Part shown: piece after piece, positions 54,558-63,549 of the stretch
How positions within the stretch are numbered: the stretch's first letter is position 1
Layout: each line of letters opens with the position of its first letter
From: Galbibacter kalidii
Lineage (GTDB): Bacteria > Bacteroidota > Bacteroidia > Flavobacteriales > Flavobacteriaceae
Length of the DNA: 64,000 nucleotides
Direction: 5' to 3'
NCBI RefSeq assembly: GCF_026241135.1
Contig: NZ_JAPFGA010000004.1
Span: forward strand, 186,001 to 250,000
The notes under the pieces: generated by a model
The model's input: the letters and a program-made list of their open reading frames with translations, nothing else
Database searches by the model: none
Told to the model about the DNA's origin: nothing
Translations under genes and position numbers: made by a program

Positions 54558-56039
54558 TTACTGCAAACTAAAAGTCGTTCCGTCTTTTCCATCTTTGAGC
54601 TGTACACCCAATTCCGCCAGTTGATCTCTAATTTTATCAGAAGTGGCAAAATCTTTATTGGCCCTTGCTTCAGCACGCAATTTGATAAGCAATTCCACTG
54701 TTCCTGTAAGTTTATCTGATGAACTGTCTTGAACATTTCTTTCGTCTTGCAAACCGAGTACGTCAAAAATAAAATCGCTTAAACTTGTTTTGAGTTCGCT
54801 GAGGTCGTTGGCAGTGATCGTTGCTTTTTCTTCTTTAATCAGATTGATCTGCTTAACGGCTTCAAACAAATTCGCAATAAGAATCGGACTGTTGAAATCG
54901 TCGTTCATGGCGTTGTAGCAGTCTTGCTTCCATGTTTTGATATCAAAGCTTGTGGAATTACCTGTCTTTAGATCACCCAATAGGTGATAGGCATCCATCA
55001 AGCGGTTAAATCCTTTTTCAGAAGCCAATAACGCATCGTTACTAAAATCCAAAATGCTGCGGTAATGCGCCTGTAACATAAAGAATCGCGTCACTGAAGG
55101 CGTAAAAGGCTTGCTTAGGGTATCGTTATTTCCGGTGAATATTTCATGTGGTAAAATATTGTTTCCGGTCGATTTCGCCATTTTTTTACCGTTCAGCGTC
55201 AATAAATTGGCATGTAGCCAGTAATTAACAGGTGAAGTGTTTGTTGAAGCCTCTGCCTGTGCTATTTCACATTCGTGGTGTGGGAATTTCAGGTCCATTC
55301 CGCCACCGTGAATATCAAAGTGATCGCCCAGATATTTGGTGCTCATGGCAGTACATTCCAAGTGCCAACCCGGAAAACCGTCGCTCCATGGCGAAGGCCA
55401 GCGCATAATATGCTGTGGTTCGGCTTTTTTCCAAAGGGCGAAATCCTGCGGATTTTTCTTTTCTGATTGTCCGGCTGTTTCGCGGGTATTGTGGATAAGA
55501 TCTTCGACTTTACGTTTACTTAATTTGCCGTATTCGTGTGTTTCGTTGAATTTAAGGACATCAAAATAAACCGATCCGTTCACGACATAGGCGAAACCTT
55601 TTTCAATAATCTCATTAATAATTTCTATCTGCTCGATAATGTGTCCGGTTGCCGTAGGTTCAATACTTGGCGGCAGGTTGTTGAACTTGTTCAAAGTATT
55701 GTGGAAATCAACGGTATAACGCTGCACTACTTCCATGGGTTCAATCTGTTCCAAGCGTGCTTTTTTAGCGATACGGTCTTCACCCTGGTCGGCATCGTTT
55801 TCCAAATGCCCGGCATCGGTGATGTTACGCACATAGCGCACTTTGTACCCCAAATGCTTTAGGTAACGAAAGACCAGATCAAAAGAAATAAAGGTTCGGC
55901 AATTACCCAAATGAACATTGCTATAAACCGTAGGACCGCATACATACATGCCTACATAGCCTTCGGTAATGGGGGTGAATACTTCTTTTTCTCCGCTAAG
56001 CGAATTGTAAATCTTAAGTTCCTGATCTTTAAACAGCAT
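54558..56039 (-). CDS. cysS: Cysteinyl-tRNA synthetase
   Basis: Charges tRNA-Cys. The 493-residue class I synthetase has [20 protein letters not shown] at residues 31-50 (zinc-ligand Cys34 and the HIGH-like HLGN at 43-46). [15 protein letters not shown] and [13 protein letters not shown] supply the other zinc-site residues, and KMAKSTGN (about 282-289) is the KMSKS loop. The C-terminal helical domain is present. Length is normal. Confidence 0.97.
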   Translation of the reverse strand: MLFKDQELKIYNSLSGEKEVFTPITEGYVGMYVCGPTVYSNVHLGNCRTFISFDLVFRYLKHLGYKVRYVRNITDAGHLENDADQGEDRIAKKARLEQIEPMEVVQRYTVDFHNTLNKFNNLPPSIEPTATGHIIEQIEIINEIIEKGFAYVVNGSVYFDVLKFNETHEYGKLSKRKVEDLIHNTRETAGQSEKKNPQDFALWKKAEPQHIMRWPSPWSDGFPGWHLECTAMSTKYLGDHFDIHGGGMDLKFPHHECEIAQAEASTNTSPVNYWLHANLLTLNGKKMAKSTGNNILPHEIFTGNNDTLSKPFTPSVTRFFMLQAHYRSILDFSNDALLASEKGFNRLMDAYHLLGDLKTGNSTSFDIKTWKQDCYNAMNDDFNSPILIANLFEAVKQINLIKEEKATITANDLSELKTSLSDFIFDVLGLQDERNVQDSSSDKLTGTVELLIKLRAEARANKDFATSDKIRDQLAELGVQLKDGKDGTTFSLQ

Positions 56040-56124
56040 TTATAATGAGGTGTTTTTTCAAAAAAAATGAGTGATAACGGTAAAAATAATTATTACAGAT
56101 GAACTAATTGTCAAGATTTTGATA

Positions 56125-56805
56125 TTAAAAGGTGGTATCCAGTTTTATGTAGTCCAAAAATTCCCGACGGACGGCTTGATCTTTGAATTTACCACCAAAT
56201 TCTGAAGTCACCGTGCTACTTTCAATATCCCTGATACCGCGGGAGTTGACGCAAAGGTGTTTGGCGTCGATCACACAGGCAACGTCTTTGGTGCCCAATA
56301 CTTTTTGAAGCTCTTGAACCACTTGCATGGTCATACGTTCTTGTACTTGCGGCCTTTTGGCAAAATAATCCACAATTCGATTCATTTTGGAGAGTCCCAC
56401 CACATTTCCGTTGGAAATATAGGCGATATGGGCTCTTCCTACAATGGGAAGCAAATGGTGTTCGCAGGTAGAATAAACAGTAATGTTCTTTTCGACCAGC
56501 ATTTCACCGTACTTGTATTTGTTTGAAAATGTAGAGGCTTTTGGCTTTCTGTCGGGGTGTAAGCCGGAAAAAATCTCTTTTACAAACATTTTAGCCACCC
56601 TCTTTGGAGTCCCCCTCAGGCTATCATCGGTCAAGTCCAAACCAAGCGTCTCCATAATGTTGTACACCTGAGTTTGAATTTGCTCTATTTTTTCATCATC
56701 AGAAATGTCAAAAGCATCATCGCGCATTGGAGTTTCCGCGGCAGAAGATGCGTGGTCATTCCCAATCTCTTCAAAATGCTCTTCTAAAGTGTTATCTATT
56801 TTCAT
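56125..56805 (-). CDS. folE: GTP cyclohydrolase I
   Basis: First enzyme of tetrahydrofolate synthesis, converting GTP to dihydroneopterin triphosphate. The 226-residue protein has an acidic, family-variable N-terminus of about 35 residues, then the core: RGTPKRVAKMFVKEIFSGL, VYSTCEHHLLPIVGRAHIAY (zinc Cys and His), VGLSKMNRIVDYFAKRPQVQ, and CVIDAKHLCVNSRGI. It lies 85 bp upstream of cysS on the same strand, possibly in one operon. Confidence 0.96.
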   Translation of the reverse strand: MKIDNTLEEHFEEIGNDHASSAAETPMRDDAFDISDDEKIEQIQTQVYNIMETLGLDLTDDSLRGTPKRVAKMFVKEIFSGLHPDRKPKASTFSNKYKYGEMLVEKNITVYSTCEHHLLPIVGRAHIAYISNGNVVGLSKMNRIVDYFAKRPQVQERMTMQVVQELQKVLGTKDVACVIDAKHLCVNSRGIRDIESSTVTSEFGGKFKDQAVRREFLDYIKLDTTF

Positions 56806-57401
56806 TTGCTTATTTTCATTTGCTTTAAACGTCTAAAAACCTTGGTTGTGGACGTTTTATCCCTCTAAGTTATAATTTTAATGGCGGAAAACCATATCTT
56901 AATCCTTTAGCGTATATAATACCAAAAGAAAATGCCGTCATTAAAAAAATTGACAGCAAAGATACATATTTATAGCCTATTACCGTTACTGACTAAGTGA
57001 GATTTTAATACTCTGAAGCAGCTCCGATGTATCGAGGGATAAGACCTACTTAGTGGAATTGTAAATTGTATCTCCGTTCTCATTAGTAGTAATTTCTACC
57101 GGGAACTTTCAAATTTTTAACAGGCTTTTTCTTAAAATAAGGGGATTGGCTGGTGATTTGGATGAATTGAGGCGGTATTTTTATCAGAAAAATAAAACCC
57201 TAAGCTGATATCGAGTGTGTTATTCTGAAGGACATCCTATATTTCCTACATAGTTAAGGGGGACTACGGACTCCCCTCCTTTGGATTTATCCTGATCATA
57301 GCATCAGGAGGGGTTACCTGCCTTCCGGTAGGCAGGGGGGAGGGTTTTGGGGAGGACTTTTTAGCTGATAAGTTAAATTTGAAAACAAAATTTTTAAATA
57401 G
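56806..57401. other. Intergenic region with hairpins and a micro-palindrome
   Basis: A ~600-bp divergent gap without a convincing gene. Visible are a TCCTGAT (57290-57296) / ATCAGGA (57303-57309) hairpin, and the 20-base micro-palindrome CCTGCCTTCCGGTAGGCAGG (57317-57336) set in a G-rich stretch. The remainder is AT-rich with no clear promoter pair. Confidence 0.5.
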
Positions 57402-57836
57402 ATGAAAGATCAGACAATTATTGTAGAGACTACTGTTGATGCCGATGTAAAAACGGTTTGGAGTGCTTTGACGAATCCTGAAAAAATGAAGGCATGGTAT
57501 TTTGTGGTCAACAATTTTGAATTGAAGCATGGAAACGAATTTTATTTTTACGAACCCGGCGGAACCAATTTCAAACATGTGTGTAAAATATTGGAAATTA
57601 TTCCGGAAGAACGCCTGCGCCATACGTGGAGCTACCCGGAATTATCCAAAGGGATCTCAGTGTTGAACTGGCAACTGCGTCCACACGGTAAAAAAACAAA
57701 GTTAAAACTAAAGCATAGCGGCATCGAGAATCTTGCCGACGGCGGAAGTGATTTTTCAAGGGAAAATTTCATTGCCGGATGGGAAGAAATACTAAAAAAG
57801 AACTTAAAAGATTTTCTTTTTTGGGAAAAGGGGTAG
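57402..57836 (+). CDS. SRPBCC/AHSA1-like domain protein
   Basis: A 144-residue protein with the START/Bet v1-like fold typical of AHSA1 proteins: IIVETTVDADVKTVWSALTN, PEKMKAWYFVVNNFELKHGN, EIIPEERLRHTWSYPELSKG, and a long C-terminal helix around RENFIAGWEEILKKNLKDFL. A hydrophobic ligand or chaperone co-factor role is possible; no specific function can be given. It stands alone. Confidence 0.88.
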   Translation: MKDQTIIVETTVDADVKTVWSALTNPEKMKAWYFVVNNFELKHGNEFYFYEPGGTNFKHVCKILEIIPEERLRHTWSYPELSKGISVLNWQLRPHGKKTKLKLKHSGIENLADGGSDFSRENFIAGWEEILKKNLKDFLFWEKG

Positions 57837-57876
57837 CTGAAGGAAAGGGGGTGAAAAGTAATGAAAATTGAATGTT

Positions 57877-57957
57877 GTCAGTTCGAGCGCAGTCGAGAAC
57901 TAAACAATCTTTGCGAGTCAAACAAAATAAGTTTCGACTGCGCTCAACCTGACAAAA
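57877..57957. repeat. Dispersed palindromic repeat (GTCAGTTCGAGC type)
   Basis: The arms GTCAGTTCGAGCGCAGTCGA and TTTCGACTGCGCTCAACCTG lie around a 30-base spacer. It is the same family as 27600-27693 and 45110-45200, here uninterrupted. Confidence 0.7.
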
Positions 57958-57978
57958 AATGGTCTTTTGGATGCTGTC

Positions 57979-59502
57979 TTATAAATTAAACGTAAGCGAT
58001 AAAGTCACGTTTGTATTTTTACTATCTACGGCAGCGGTAGAAACCAATCCTGTGTCATACAACTGCGGATTGTAATCGCGTTGCGCCTGACTGAATCCGA
58101 GGTCGAGTTTGGTGGAACCAAAACTGTATCCCGCTCCTAAGGAATACCCGTTCAGGTCGCCTATGGTTGTTTCATTTTCATACGGACTTCCTTCAAAGCG
58201 ATAACCGGCTCTTAAGCTCAATCTATTGATCTTCCATTCACCTCCAAGTCGCATTGTGGAAACTGCTTTGAATTCATTTTCAATTTCCTGATTTTCTTGA
58301 GCAAAAAACTCGTCAGAAGTGGGTTTTAATTTGGCATTCGACATGTCTTGATATCCGTAATCAAAGCTCAGTAAGCCATTTTGCCCAAAAACAAGAGCCA
58401 TACTTCCGGTTATTTTTCCCGGAATCTGTATTTTGTAATCGGGGAATACCATCACCGTATTTGGTGCTACTTCTGCAAAGCTGGTTTCGGCATCGTCCGG
58501 ATTGGCATAATAATCGGTATTGATACTTTGTGTGAGTTCGTCGGTCATATTATACCATGTTGGCGATTCATAACTCAAACCTACACGAACCATATCATTG
58601 AGTTTGGCAATTCCCCCGATATTGAACGAAAATCCATTTCCGTAGGTAAAGAGGTCGTTGTCGAATTGAACATATTGCAAGTTCGAATTTTCATCATAAC
58701 CATATTCATCAAATTGGGTAATCTTTCTGCGTTCGATACCGTGGATATTCAATCCCATTCCCATATAGAAATTTTCGGTGTATTGCGAAGCAAAATTCAT
58801 GGTGAATTTGCTGTCATAACCGGAAGTGATAACCAATTGTTCTTGCCCGATGGCGTTGGTGTAACTCCCATTGGAAACATAGGAGCTACCTCCTTCAGTA
58901 GTAGGGTTTATCACAAAAGTTTGATACCCCAAAAAACCTTGTTGGGCGTTGTAGCCCAAATCCTGACCGATGTTGATGTAGGCATCGGTTAATGACTCTC
59001 CTTCCAAAGTCTGGAGGTCGCTTTCAGGAAAACCATCAGCATTGTTTATAAAATACTGGGCAATAGAAGTGTTTCCATCACCTACAGCAAAATATTCGTT
59101 TTCAAAATTGTTGTTGAGTTCGTAGTTAAAAGCCATGGTGAACTTTTTCCACAGAGAATTTTGTGCGCTATTTTTAAAAACAAGCGCTCCCCCAAGCTGA
59201 TTGAATTTCAATTTTGAAAGATCAGATTCACTGGTTCCATTGAAATATTGGGTGCTGTTATCGGTGTGGTAATTGGTTGCCGAAAGTGTGATCAAGGTGT
59301 TGTTGAACACTGCCGAACCGGCCGGATTGATATTGATGGCAGACATATCACCACCCAAAGCACCAAATGCTCCGCTCATACTTTGATATCGGGCCGTTCC
59401 GTTAAGATTGTTTGTGCTGTATGCAGCCACATCATTTTTGGTTTGCGCAAAACTTCCCACTGTGGCGAGAGCCGCCACGATATATAAAAATTGCTTTTTC
59501 AT
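57979..59502 (-). CDS. FadL/OmpP1-type outer-membrane protein
   Basis: A 507-residue outer-membrane protein. The signal peptide is MKKQFLYIVAALATVGSFAQ. The N-terminal segment ARYQSMSGAFGALGGDMSAI and NINPAGSAVF is the clear mark of the OmpP1/FadL/TodX hydrophobic-compound transporter family. The rest is barrel strands (LSFDYGYQDMSNAKLKP, RLSLRAGYRFEGSPYENE, NVTLSLTFNL). A C-terminal Leu replaces the usual Phe. Transport of fatty acids or other hydrophobic molecules is inferred. It lies 47 bp downstream of the Gly/Tyr-rich lipoprotein gene. Confidence 0.88.
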   Translation of the reverse strand: MKKQFLYIVAALATVGSFAQTKNDVAAYSTNNLNGTARYQSMSGAFGALGGDMSAININPAGSAVFNNTLITLSATNYHTDNSTQYFNGTSESDLSKLKFNQLGGALVFKNSAQNSLWKKFTMAFNYELNNNFENEYFAVGDGNTSIAQYFINNADGFPESDLQTLEGESLTDAYINIGQDLGYNAQQGFLGYQTFVINPTTEGGSSYVSNGSYTNAIGQEQLVITSGYDSKFTMNFASQYTENFYMGMGLNIHGIERRKITQFDEYGYDENSNLQYVQFDNDLFTYGNGFSFNIGGIAKLNDMVRVGLSYESPTWYNMTDELTQSINTDYYANPDDAETSFAEVAPNTVMVFPDYKIQIPGKITGSMALVFGQNGLLSFDYGYQDMSNAKLKPTSDEFFAQENQEIENEFKAVSTMRLGGEWKINRLSLRAGYRFEGSPYENETTIGDLNGYSLGAGYSFGSTKLDLGFSQAQRDYNPQLYDTGLVSTAAVDSKNTNVTLSLTFNL

Positions 59503-59549
59503 TTTGATTAAATGCTTATATTGTTATGAAATTTTGTTATAACAAATTA

Positions 59550-60674
59550 TCATCCGCCTCTTCTGCCACCGCCGCTACGTGAACGCGTACCTCCGCTAGA
59601 AGATCTGGTAGAGCCGCTGGAAGACCTTGTTGTGGTTCCCTTGCTTCTGGTTGAAGAAGATCGGGAATATGTACTAGGACTACGTCTTGTTGAATTAGAT
59701 TTTGAGTAAGTTGAATTACTTCTTCTGGTACTCGATGATCTTGAATATGTCGAGTTGGAATTTCTTCTCGTAGTAGTTGTTTCCCGGGAATAACCGGATG
59801 ACCTCCTCGTGCGACTGTCTACACCAACTCTTGAACTGTTGGAATATCCCCTTCGGGTAACAGTACTTCGACCTCTGGTTTGTCCGGTAGCTGTAGTAGC
59901 TCGTGAATACCCTCTGGAGGTTCTGCCTACAGTATTGCTCCTTCGTGCTATTCGTTCGTTTCTGTCAGCAATAGCAGCTGTATTTCTTCCATAATATCCT
60001 CTTCGTGAGGTGGTGTATGCATAGTTGCGATTTCTATAACGGTGTCCGTAATAAGGGTAATACCCATATCCGTAGCCATACCAACCGGATCTATAATGCC
60101 ATGGGTTGTAGTAGCTCCATCCCCATCCGTGTCCGTACCAGCCACCATAACCGTAGCCATAACCATACCATCCGCCGTAATAAGGGCTCCAATAAGGGTC
60201 ATACCAACCGCCATAACCCCATCCGTAACCACCGTAGCCCCAACCACTGTTGTAGACATTTACAATAGTTCGGTCCGGATTTTCACCCCATCCGGGATAT
60301 CCTTGGTCGTAATCGAGAACATTATAATTTTGGGATACATCAGTGCTGTCTGCCGATGTACTTGAATAGTCTTCAACATCGGTAAAAATTTCATTCTCTT
60401 CTTGATATTGGATAGCTTTATCCAACATTTTGGCCCTGTTGCCAAAATAACCCTCATAATCGGTTATAACGACATTGGCCGGAGCGGCCTCTTCCTCAGT
60501 TTCAGTATTGGGTTCTTGAGTATCTTCATAATAAGCAATATCATCACTATATATTCCATCATTATCATAATAGGAAGCTTCCTGAAAAGAACCACAGGAG
60601 GCCACAAGAATTCCAATGATTAAAACAAGTCCAGAGACTTTAAATCTTGTAAGAAAGTATTGTGTTTTCATCAT
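59550..60674 (-). CDS. Gly/Tyr-rich lipoprotein with Ser/Arg/Thr-rich tail
   Basis: A 374-residue low-complexity protein. The N-terminus MMKTQYFLTRFK and VSGLVLIIGILVASCGSF carries a lipobox (VASC), so it is probably an outer-membrane lipoprotein. Residues ~35-130 are acidic. Residues ~135-225 are dominated by Gly, Tyr and Trp (WGYGGYGWGYGGWYDPYW). Residues ~240-374 are Ser, Arg and Thr repeats such as SRSSSTRRSNSTYSKSNSTR, ending RSGGGRRGG. Such proteins are often mis-annotated as vitellogenin-like. It probably lies in the envelope or matrix; function unknown. It is divergent from proS. Confidence 0.8.
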   Translation of the reverse strand: MMKTQYFLTRFKVSGLVLIIGILVASCGSFQEASYYDNDGIYSDDIAYYEDTQEPNTETEEEAAPANVVITDYEGYFGNRAKMLDKAIQYQEENEIFTDVEDYSSTSADSTDVSQNYNVLDYDQGYPGWGENPDRTIVNVYNSGWGYGGYGWGYGGWYDPYWSPYYGGWYGYGYGYGGWYGHGWGWSYYNPWHYRSGWYGYGYGYYPYYGHRYRNRNYAYTTSRRGYYGRNTAAIADRNERIARRSNTVGRTSRGYSRATTATGQTRGRSTVTRRGYSNSSRVGVDSRTRRSSGYSRETTTTRRNSNSTYSRSSSTRRSNSTYSKSNSTRRSPSTYSRSSSTRSKGTTTRSSSGSTRSSSGGTRSRSGGGRRGG

Positions 60675-60686
60675 TGTAAAATTTTA

Positions 60687-60717
60687 TTGTTGAACATAGC
60701 AAAAATAGTTAGTTTTG
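60687..60717 (+). promoter_or_regulatory. proS promoter
   Basis: TTG (60687-60689), a 20-base spacer, then TAGTTTTG (60710-60717). This fits the Bacteroidota consensus. The ATG of proS is 55 bases further on. On the opposite strand TATTTTTG (60707-60700) could be the -7 box of the divergent lipoprotein gene, so the two promoters overlap. Confidence 0.65.
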
Positions 60718-60772
60718 TCAAACTATTTTTTACATTTAACTAAGGTACAAGATTTGTGCCAAACTACACGGA

Positions 60773-62248
60773 ATGAGCAAAAAATTAACGAAGCGAAGCG
60801 AAGATTATTCAAAATGGTATAACGAGCTGGTTGTTAGGGCCGATCTTGCTGAAAATTCAGCTGTTAGAGGTTGTATGGTTATCAAACCGTATGGGTATGC
60901 AATTTGGGAAAAAATGCAGGCTGAATTGGACAGAATGTTTAAAGAGACCGGTCATCAAAATGCATATTTTCCATTGTTTATACCAAAATCATATTTGAGT
61001 AGGGAAGCCGATCACGTTGAGGGTTTTGCCAAAGAATGTGCCGTGGTGACCCACTACAGATTGAAAAATGCTGAAGATGGTAGTGGGATAGTGGTCGATC
61101 CGGATGCCAAACTTGAAGAGGAACTTATCGTAAGACCTACTTCAGAAACTATTATTTGGGATACTTATAAAAAATGGGTGCAGTCTTATCGGGATCTTCC
61201 TATTTTGGTCAACCAATGGGCCAATGTTGTGCGTTGGGAAATGCGAACCCGATTGTTTTTACGTACTGCCGAATTTTTATGGCAGGAGGGACATACTGCT
61301 CACGAAACCAAAGAAGAGGCTGTTGCTGAAGCTGAGCAAATGATGAATGTGTATGCCGATTTTGCTGAAAATTTTATGGCAGTACCCGTAGTAAAAGGAA
61401 CCAAAACCGATAGCGAGCGTTTTGCCGGAGCCTTGGAAACCTATTGCATCGAAGCTTTAATGCAAGATGGAAAAGCGTTACAGGCTGGGACTTCACACTT
61501 TTTAGGGCAGAATTTTGCCAAGGCGTTTGATGTGAAATTTGCCAATAAAGAAGGAAAACAAGATTATGTTTGGGCGACTTCCTGGGGTGTTTCTACTCGT
61601 TTGATGGGAGCGCTGATCATGACACATAGCGATGATAATGGCTTGGTATTACCGCCTAAGCTGGCGCCAATTCAGGTGGTGATCGTTCCTATTTATAAAG
61701 GACAAGAGCAATTGGACGCCATTAGTGAGCGTGTAGGGCCTCTGTTGAAAACATTACGGACAAAAGGGATAAGTGTTAAGTTTGACAATCGTGATACCTA
61801 TAAACCGGGTTGGAAGTTCAATGAATATGAATTGAAAGGAGTGCCTGTACGCCTTGCGATTGGAATGCGGGATATGGAGAACAATACTTTTGAAGTAGCC
61901 AGAAGAGATACTTTGTCTAAAGAAGTGGTTCCGACAGATGATGTTGTAGAGAAGATCGAAACACTTTTGGAAGAGATCCAAAACAACGTTTATCAAAAGG
62001 CCTTGGATTACAGAGAGGCTCATATCACTAAGGTGGATACTTTTGAAGCGTTTAAAGAGTTGTTGGAGTCCAAAGGCGGATTCTTGTCGGCTCACTGGGA
62101 TGGGACAGCAGAAACAGAAGAAAAAATCAAGGAATTGACTAAAGCCACGATACGTTGTATTCCTTTGGAAGCTGAAGAAGAAAAAGGGGTTTGTATCTAT
62201 TCAGGAAAGCCTTCAGAAGGCAGGGTACTCTTTGCAAAAGCTTATTGA
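60773..62248 (+). CDS. proS: Prolyl-tRNA synthetase (archaeal/eukaryotic type)
   Basis: Charges tRNA-Pro. The 491-residue length and the absence of the inserted editing domain show the short, archaeal/eukaryotic-type class II ProRS, common in Bacteroidota. Motifs are [20 protein letters not shown], motif 2 [20 protein letters not shown] followed by [13 protein letters not shown], and motif 3 [20 protein letters not shown]. The C-terminal zinc-type extension ends [18 protein letters not shown], with the final Tyr typical of the type. Length is normal. Confidence 0.96.
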   Translation: MSKKLTKRSEDYSKWYNELVVRADLAENSAVRGCMVIKPYGYAIWEKMQAELDRMFKETGHQNAYFPLFIPKSYLSREADHVEGFAKECAVVTHYRLKNAEDGSGIVVDPDAKLEEELIVRPTSETIIWDTYKKWVQSYRDLPILVNQWANVVRWEMRTRLFLRTAEFLWQEGHTAHETKEEAVAEAEQMMNVYADFAENFMAVPVVKGTKTDSERFAGALETYCIEALMQDGKALQAGTSHFLGQNFAKAFDVKFANKEGKQDYVWATSWGVSTRLMGALIMTHSDDNGLVLPPKLAPIQVVIVPIYKGQEQLDAISERVGPLLKTLRTKGISVKFDNRDTYKPGWKFNEYELKGVPVRLAIGMRDMENNTFEVARRDTLSKEVVPTDDVVEKIETLLEEIQNNVYQKALDYREAHITKVDTFEAFKELLESKGGFLSAHWDGTAETEEKIKELTKATIRCIPLEAEEEKGVCIYSGKPSEGRVLFAKAY

Positions 62249-62423
62249 TATTTCCTTAATTGGCTAAAAAATTGTTCTTTTGAGCCCGCTTTTTATTTTT
62301 CCATAGCGTTGCTATGTAACTCAAAAAAAGCCTTCAATCAGACTCAAAATAGCTAATTCTCGCTTCAATTAAAAAAGTTTAAATGAGTTCGATTTTAAAA
62401 AATTAAAAAAAAGTATTCAACGT

Positions 62424-62454
62424 ATTGCATGATTTAAAAATAGTTGTATTTTTG
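62424..62454 (+). promoter_or_regulatory. tRNA-Glu promoter
   Basis: TTG (62424-62426), 20-base spacer, TATTTTTG (62447-62454) followed by C, a near-perfect Bacteroidota promoter. Transcription would begin about 16 bases before the first tRNA-Glu. Confidence 0.8.
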
Positions 62455-62477
62455 CATCCGCAATTGAGAAAAAAAAT

Positions 62478-62549
62478 GGTCCGTTCGTCTAGGGGTTAGG
62501 ACGCCAGGTTTTCATCCTGGTAACAGGGGTTCGATTCCCCTACGGACTA
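62478..62549 (+). tRNA. tRNA-Glu (UUC), copy 1
   Basis: Full cloverleaf: acceptor GGTCCGT pairs with ACGGACT. The D arm contains the GTCTAGGGGTTAGGAC segment, the anticodon arm is CCAGG-TTTTCAT-CCTGG with anticodon TTC, and the T arm is GGGGTTCGATTCCCC. The discriminator is A and CCA is not encoded. It is identical to copy 2. Confidence 0.95.
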
Positions 62550-62601
62550 CTAAAGAAGTTTAGTTCATTAAAATAAGGCGGATTAACCCGCTTTTCGAAA
62601 A

Positions 62602-62619
62602 TCCCGGTAATTGTCGGGA
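62602..62619. repeat. TCCCG micro-palindrome between the tRNA-Glu copies
   Basis: TCCCGGTAATTGTCGGGA is an 18-base imperfect palindrome in the tRNA spacer, part of the TCCCGA/TCGGGA family. Confidence 0.7.
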
Positions 62620-62623
62620 AATT

Positions 62624-62695
62624 GGTCCGTTCGTCTAGGGGTTAGGACGCCAGGTTTTCATCCTGGTAACAGGGGTTCGATTCCCCTACGGACTA
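62624..62695 (+). tRNA. tRNA-Glu (UUC), copy 2
   Basis: The same 72-base sequence as copy 1, starting 146 bases further on. No separate promoter is obvious, so both are probably in one transcript, possibly continuing into rpsT. Confidence 0.95.
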
Positions 62696-62759
62696 CTATT
62701 TAAAAAATAACATGAAGAGTAGGATAAGGTTGTCCTGCAATTTGTAAAAATTAGGAAAG

Positions 62760-63011
62760 ATGGCAAATCATAAGTCAGCATTAAAAAGAATCAGAAGAAA
62801 CGAAGCAGTTCGTTTGAGAAACAAATACCAGCACAAAACTGTTCGTAATGCGATCAAGAAGCTGCGTAATACAGAAGATAAAAAACAAGCAGAAACTTTG
62901 TTGCCTTCAGTTGTTGGAATGATCGACAAATTAGCAAAGAGAAACATTATTCACGCTAACAAGGCAGGGAACTTGAAAGCTGGATTGACAAAAAGGGTAA
63001 ATGCTCTTTAA
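62760..63011 (+). CDS. rpsT: 30S ribosomal protein S20
   Basis: An 83-residue basic, helical primary rRNA-binding protein: ANHKSALKRIRRNEAVRLRN, then VGMIDKLAKRNIIHANKAGN and LKAGLTKRVNAL. Length and composition are standard. It follows two tRNA-Glu genes and ends with a strong terminator (63037-63067). Confidence 0.97.
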   Translation: MANHKSALKRIRRNEAVRLRNKYQHKTVRNAIKKLRNTEDKKQAETLLPSVVGMIDKLAKRNIIHANKAGNLKAGLTKRVNAL

Positions 63012-63036
63012 TTTTTGTTATTCATAAAGTATTATG

Positions 63037-63067
63037 GACGCTCCACCCTTGTGGGGCGTTTTTTTGT
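63037..63067 (+). terminator. rpsT terminator
   Basis: ACGCTCCAC (63038-63046) pairs with GTGGGGCGT (63051-63059) over a four-base loop, then seven T. Confidence 0.85.
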
Positions 63068-63091
63068 TAACCGTTAAAAAATATTTTTGAT

Positions 63092-63460
63092 ATGGAAAAC
63101 GAGTTCGAATCAGCAGCCGGGTTTGAAAAAACCGAAAGCGGCTTGCTTTACAAAGTGATTCAAAAAGGTGATGGTCCTAAAGCAGAAAAAGGAAAAAATG
63201 TATCTGTACATTACAAGGGGCAATTGGAAAACGGACAAGTTTTTGATTCCTCTTACAGCAGAAACCAGCCGATTGATTTCACCTTGGGAATCGGTCAGGT
63301 TATTTCCGGTTGGGACGAAGGAATTTCCATGTCGCAAGTGGGTGATAAGGCCCGTTTTGTGATTCCGTCCCATTTGGCTTACGGTTCCAGAGGAGCCGGT
63401 GGGGTTATTCCTCCAAATGCAACACTGATTTTTGATGTGGAACTTGTTAAGGTAGGTTAA
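63092..63460 (+). CDS. FKBP-type peptidyl-prolyl isomerase
   Basis: A 122-residue single FKBP domain without signal peptide, so cytosolic. Conserved parts are VSVHYKGQLENGQVFDSSYS, the ligand-pocket IGQVISGWDEGISMSQVGDK, and FVIPSHLAYGSRGAGGVIPP then NATLIFDVELVKV. It accelerates proline isomerisation in folding. It stands alone, with a terminator at 63482-63516. Confidence 0.95.
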   Translation: MENEFESAAGFEKTESGLLYKVIQKGDGPKAEKGKNVSVHYKGQLENGQVFDSSYSRNQPIDFTLGIGQVISGWDEGISMSQVGDKARFVIPSHLAYGSRGAGGVIPPNATLIFDVELVKVG

Positions 63461-63481
63461 CGATTTTTTAAATGTATTATT

Positions 63482-63516
63482 AATCCTGTTATGCTATGGT
63501 GTAACAGGATTTTTTT
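63482..63516 (+). terminator. FKBP gene terminator
   Basis: AATCCTGTTA (63482-63491) pairs with TAACAGGATT (63502-63511), followed by T6. Confidence 0.8.
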
Positions 63517-63549
63517 ATCTTTCCTCTGTAAAAAAAAGCCGCTTTGAGT

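Noticed and set aside
55430-55460. AAATCCTGCGGATTT palindrome inside cysS, also seen near 51182
   Set aside because: In cysS it encodes the conserved [11 protein letters not shown] segment, so the palindrome is explained by coding and the match is probably chance.
59809-60365. Several antisense and alternate frames over the Gly/Tyr-rich lipoprotein
   Set aside because: Low-complexity codon repeats give open frames in other phases. Only the 59550-60674 frame has a lipobox and continuous composition.
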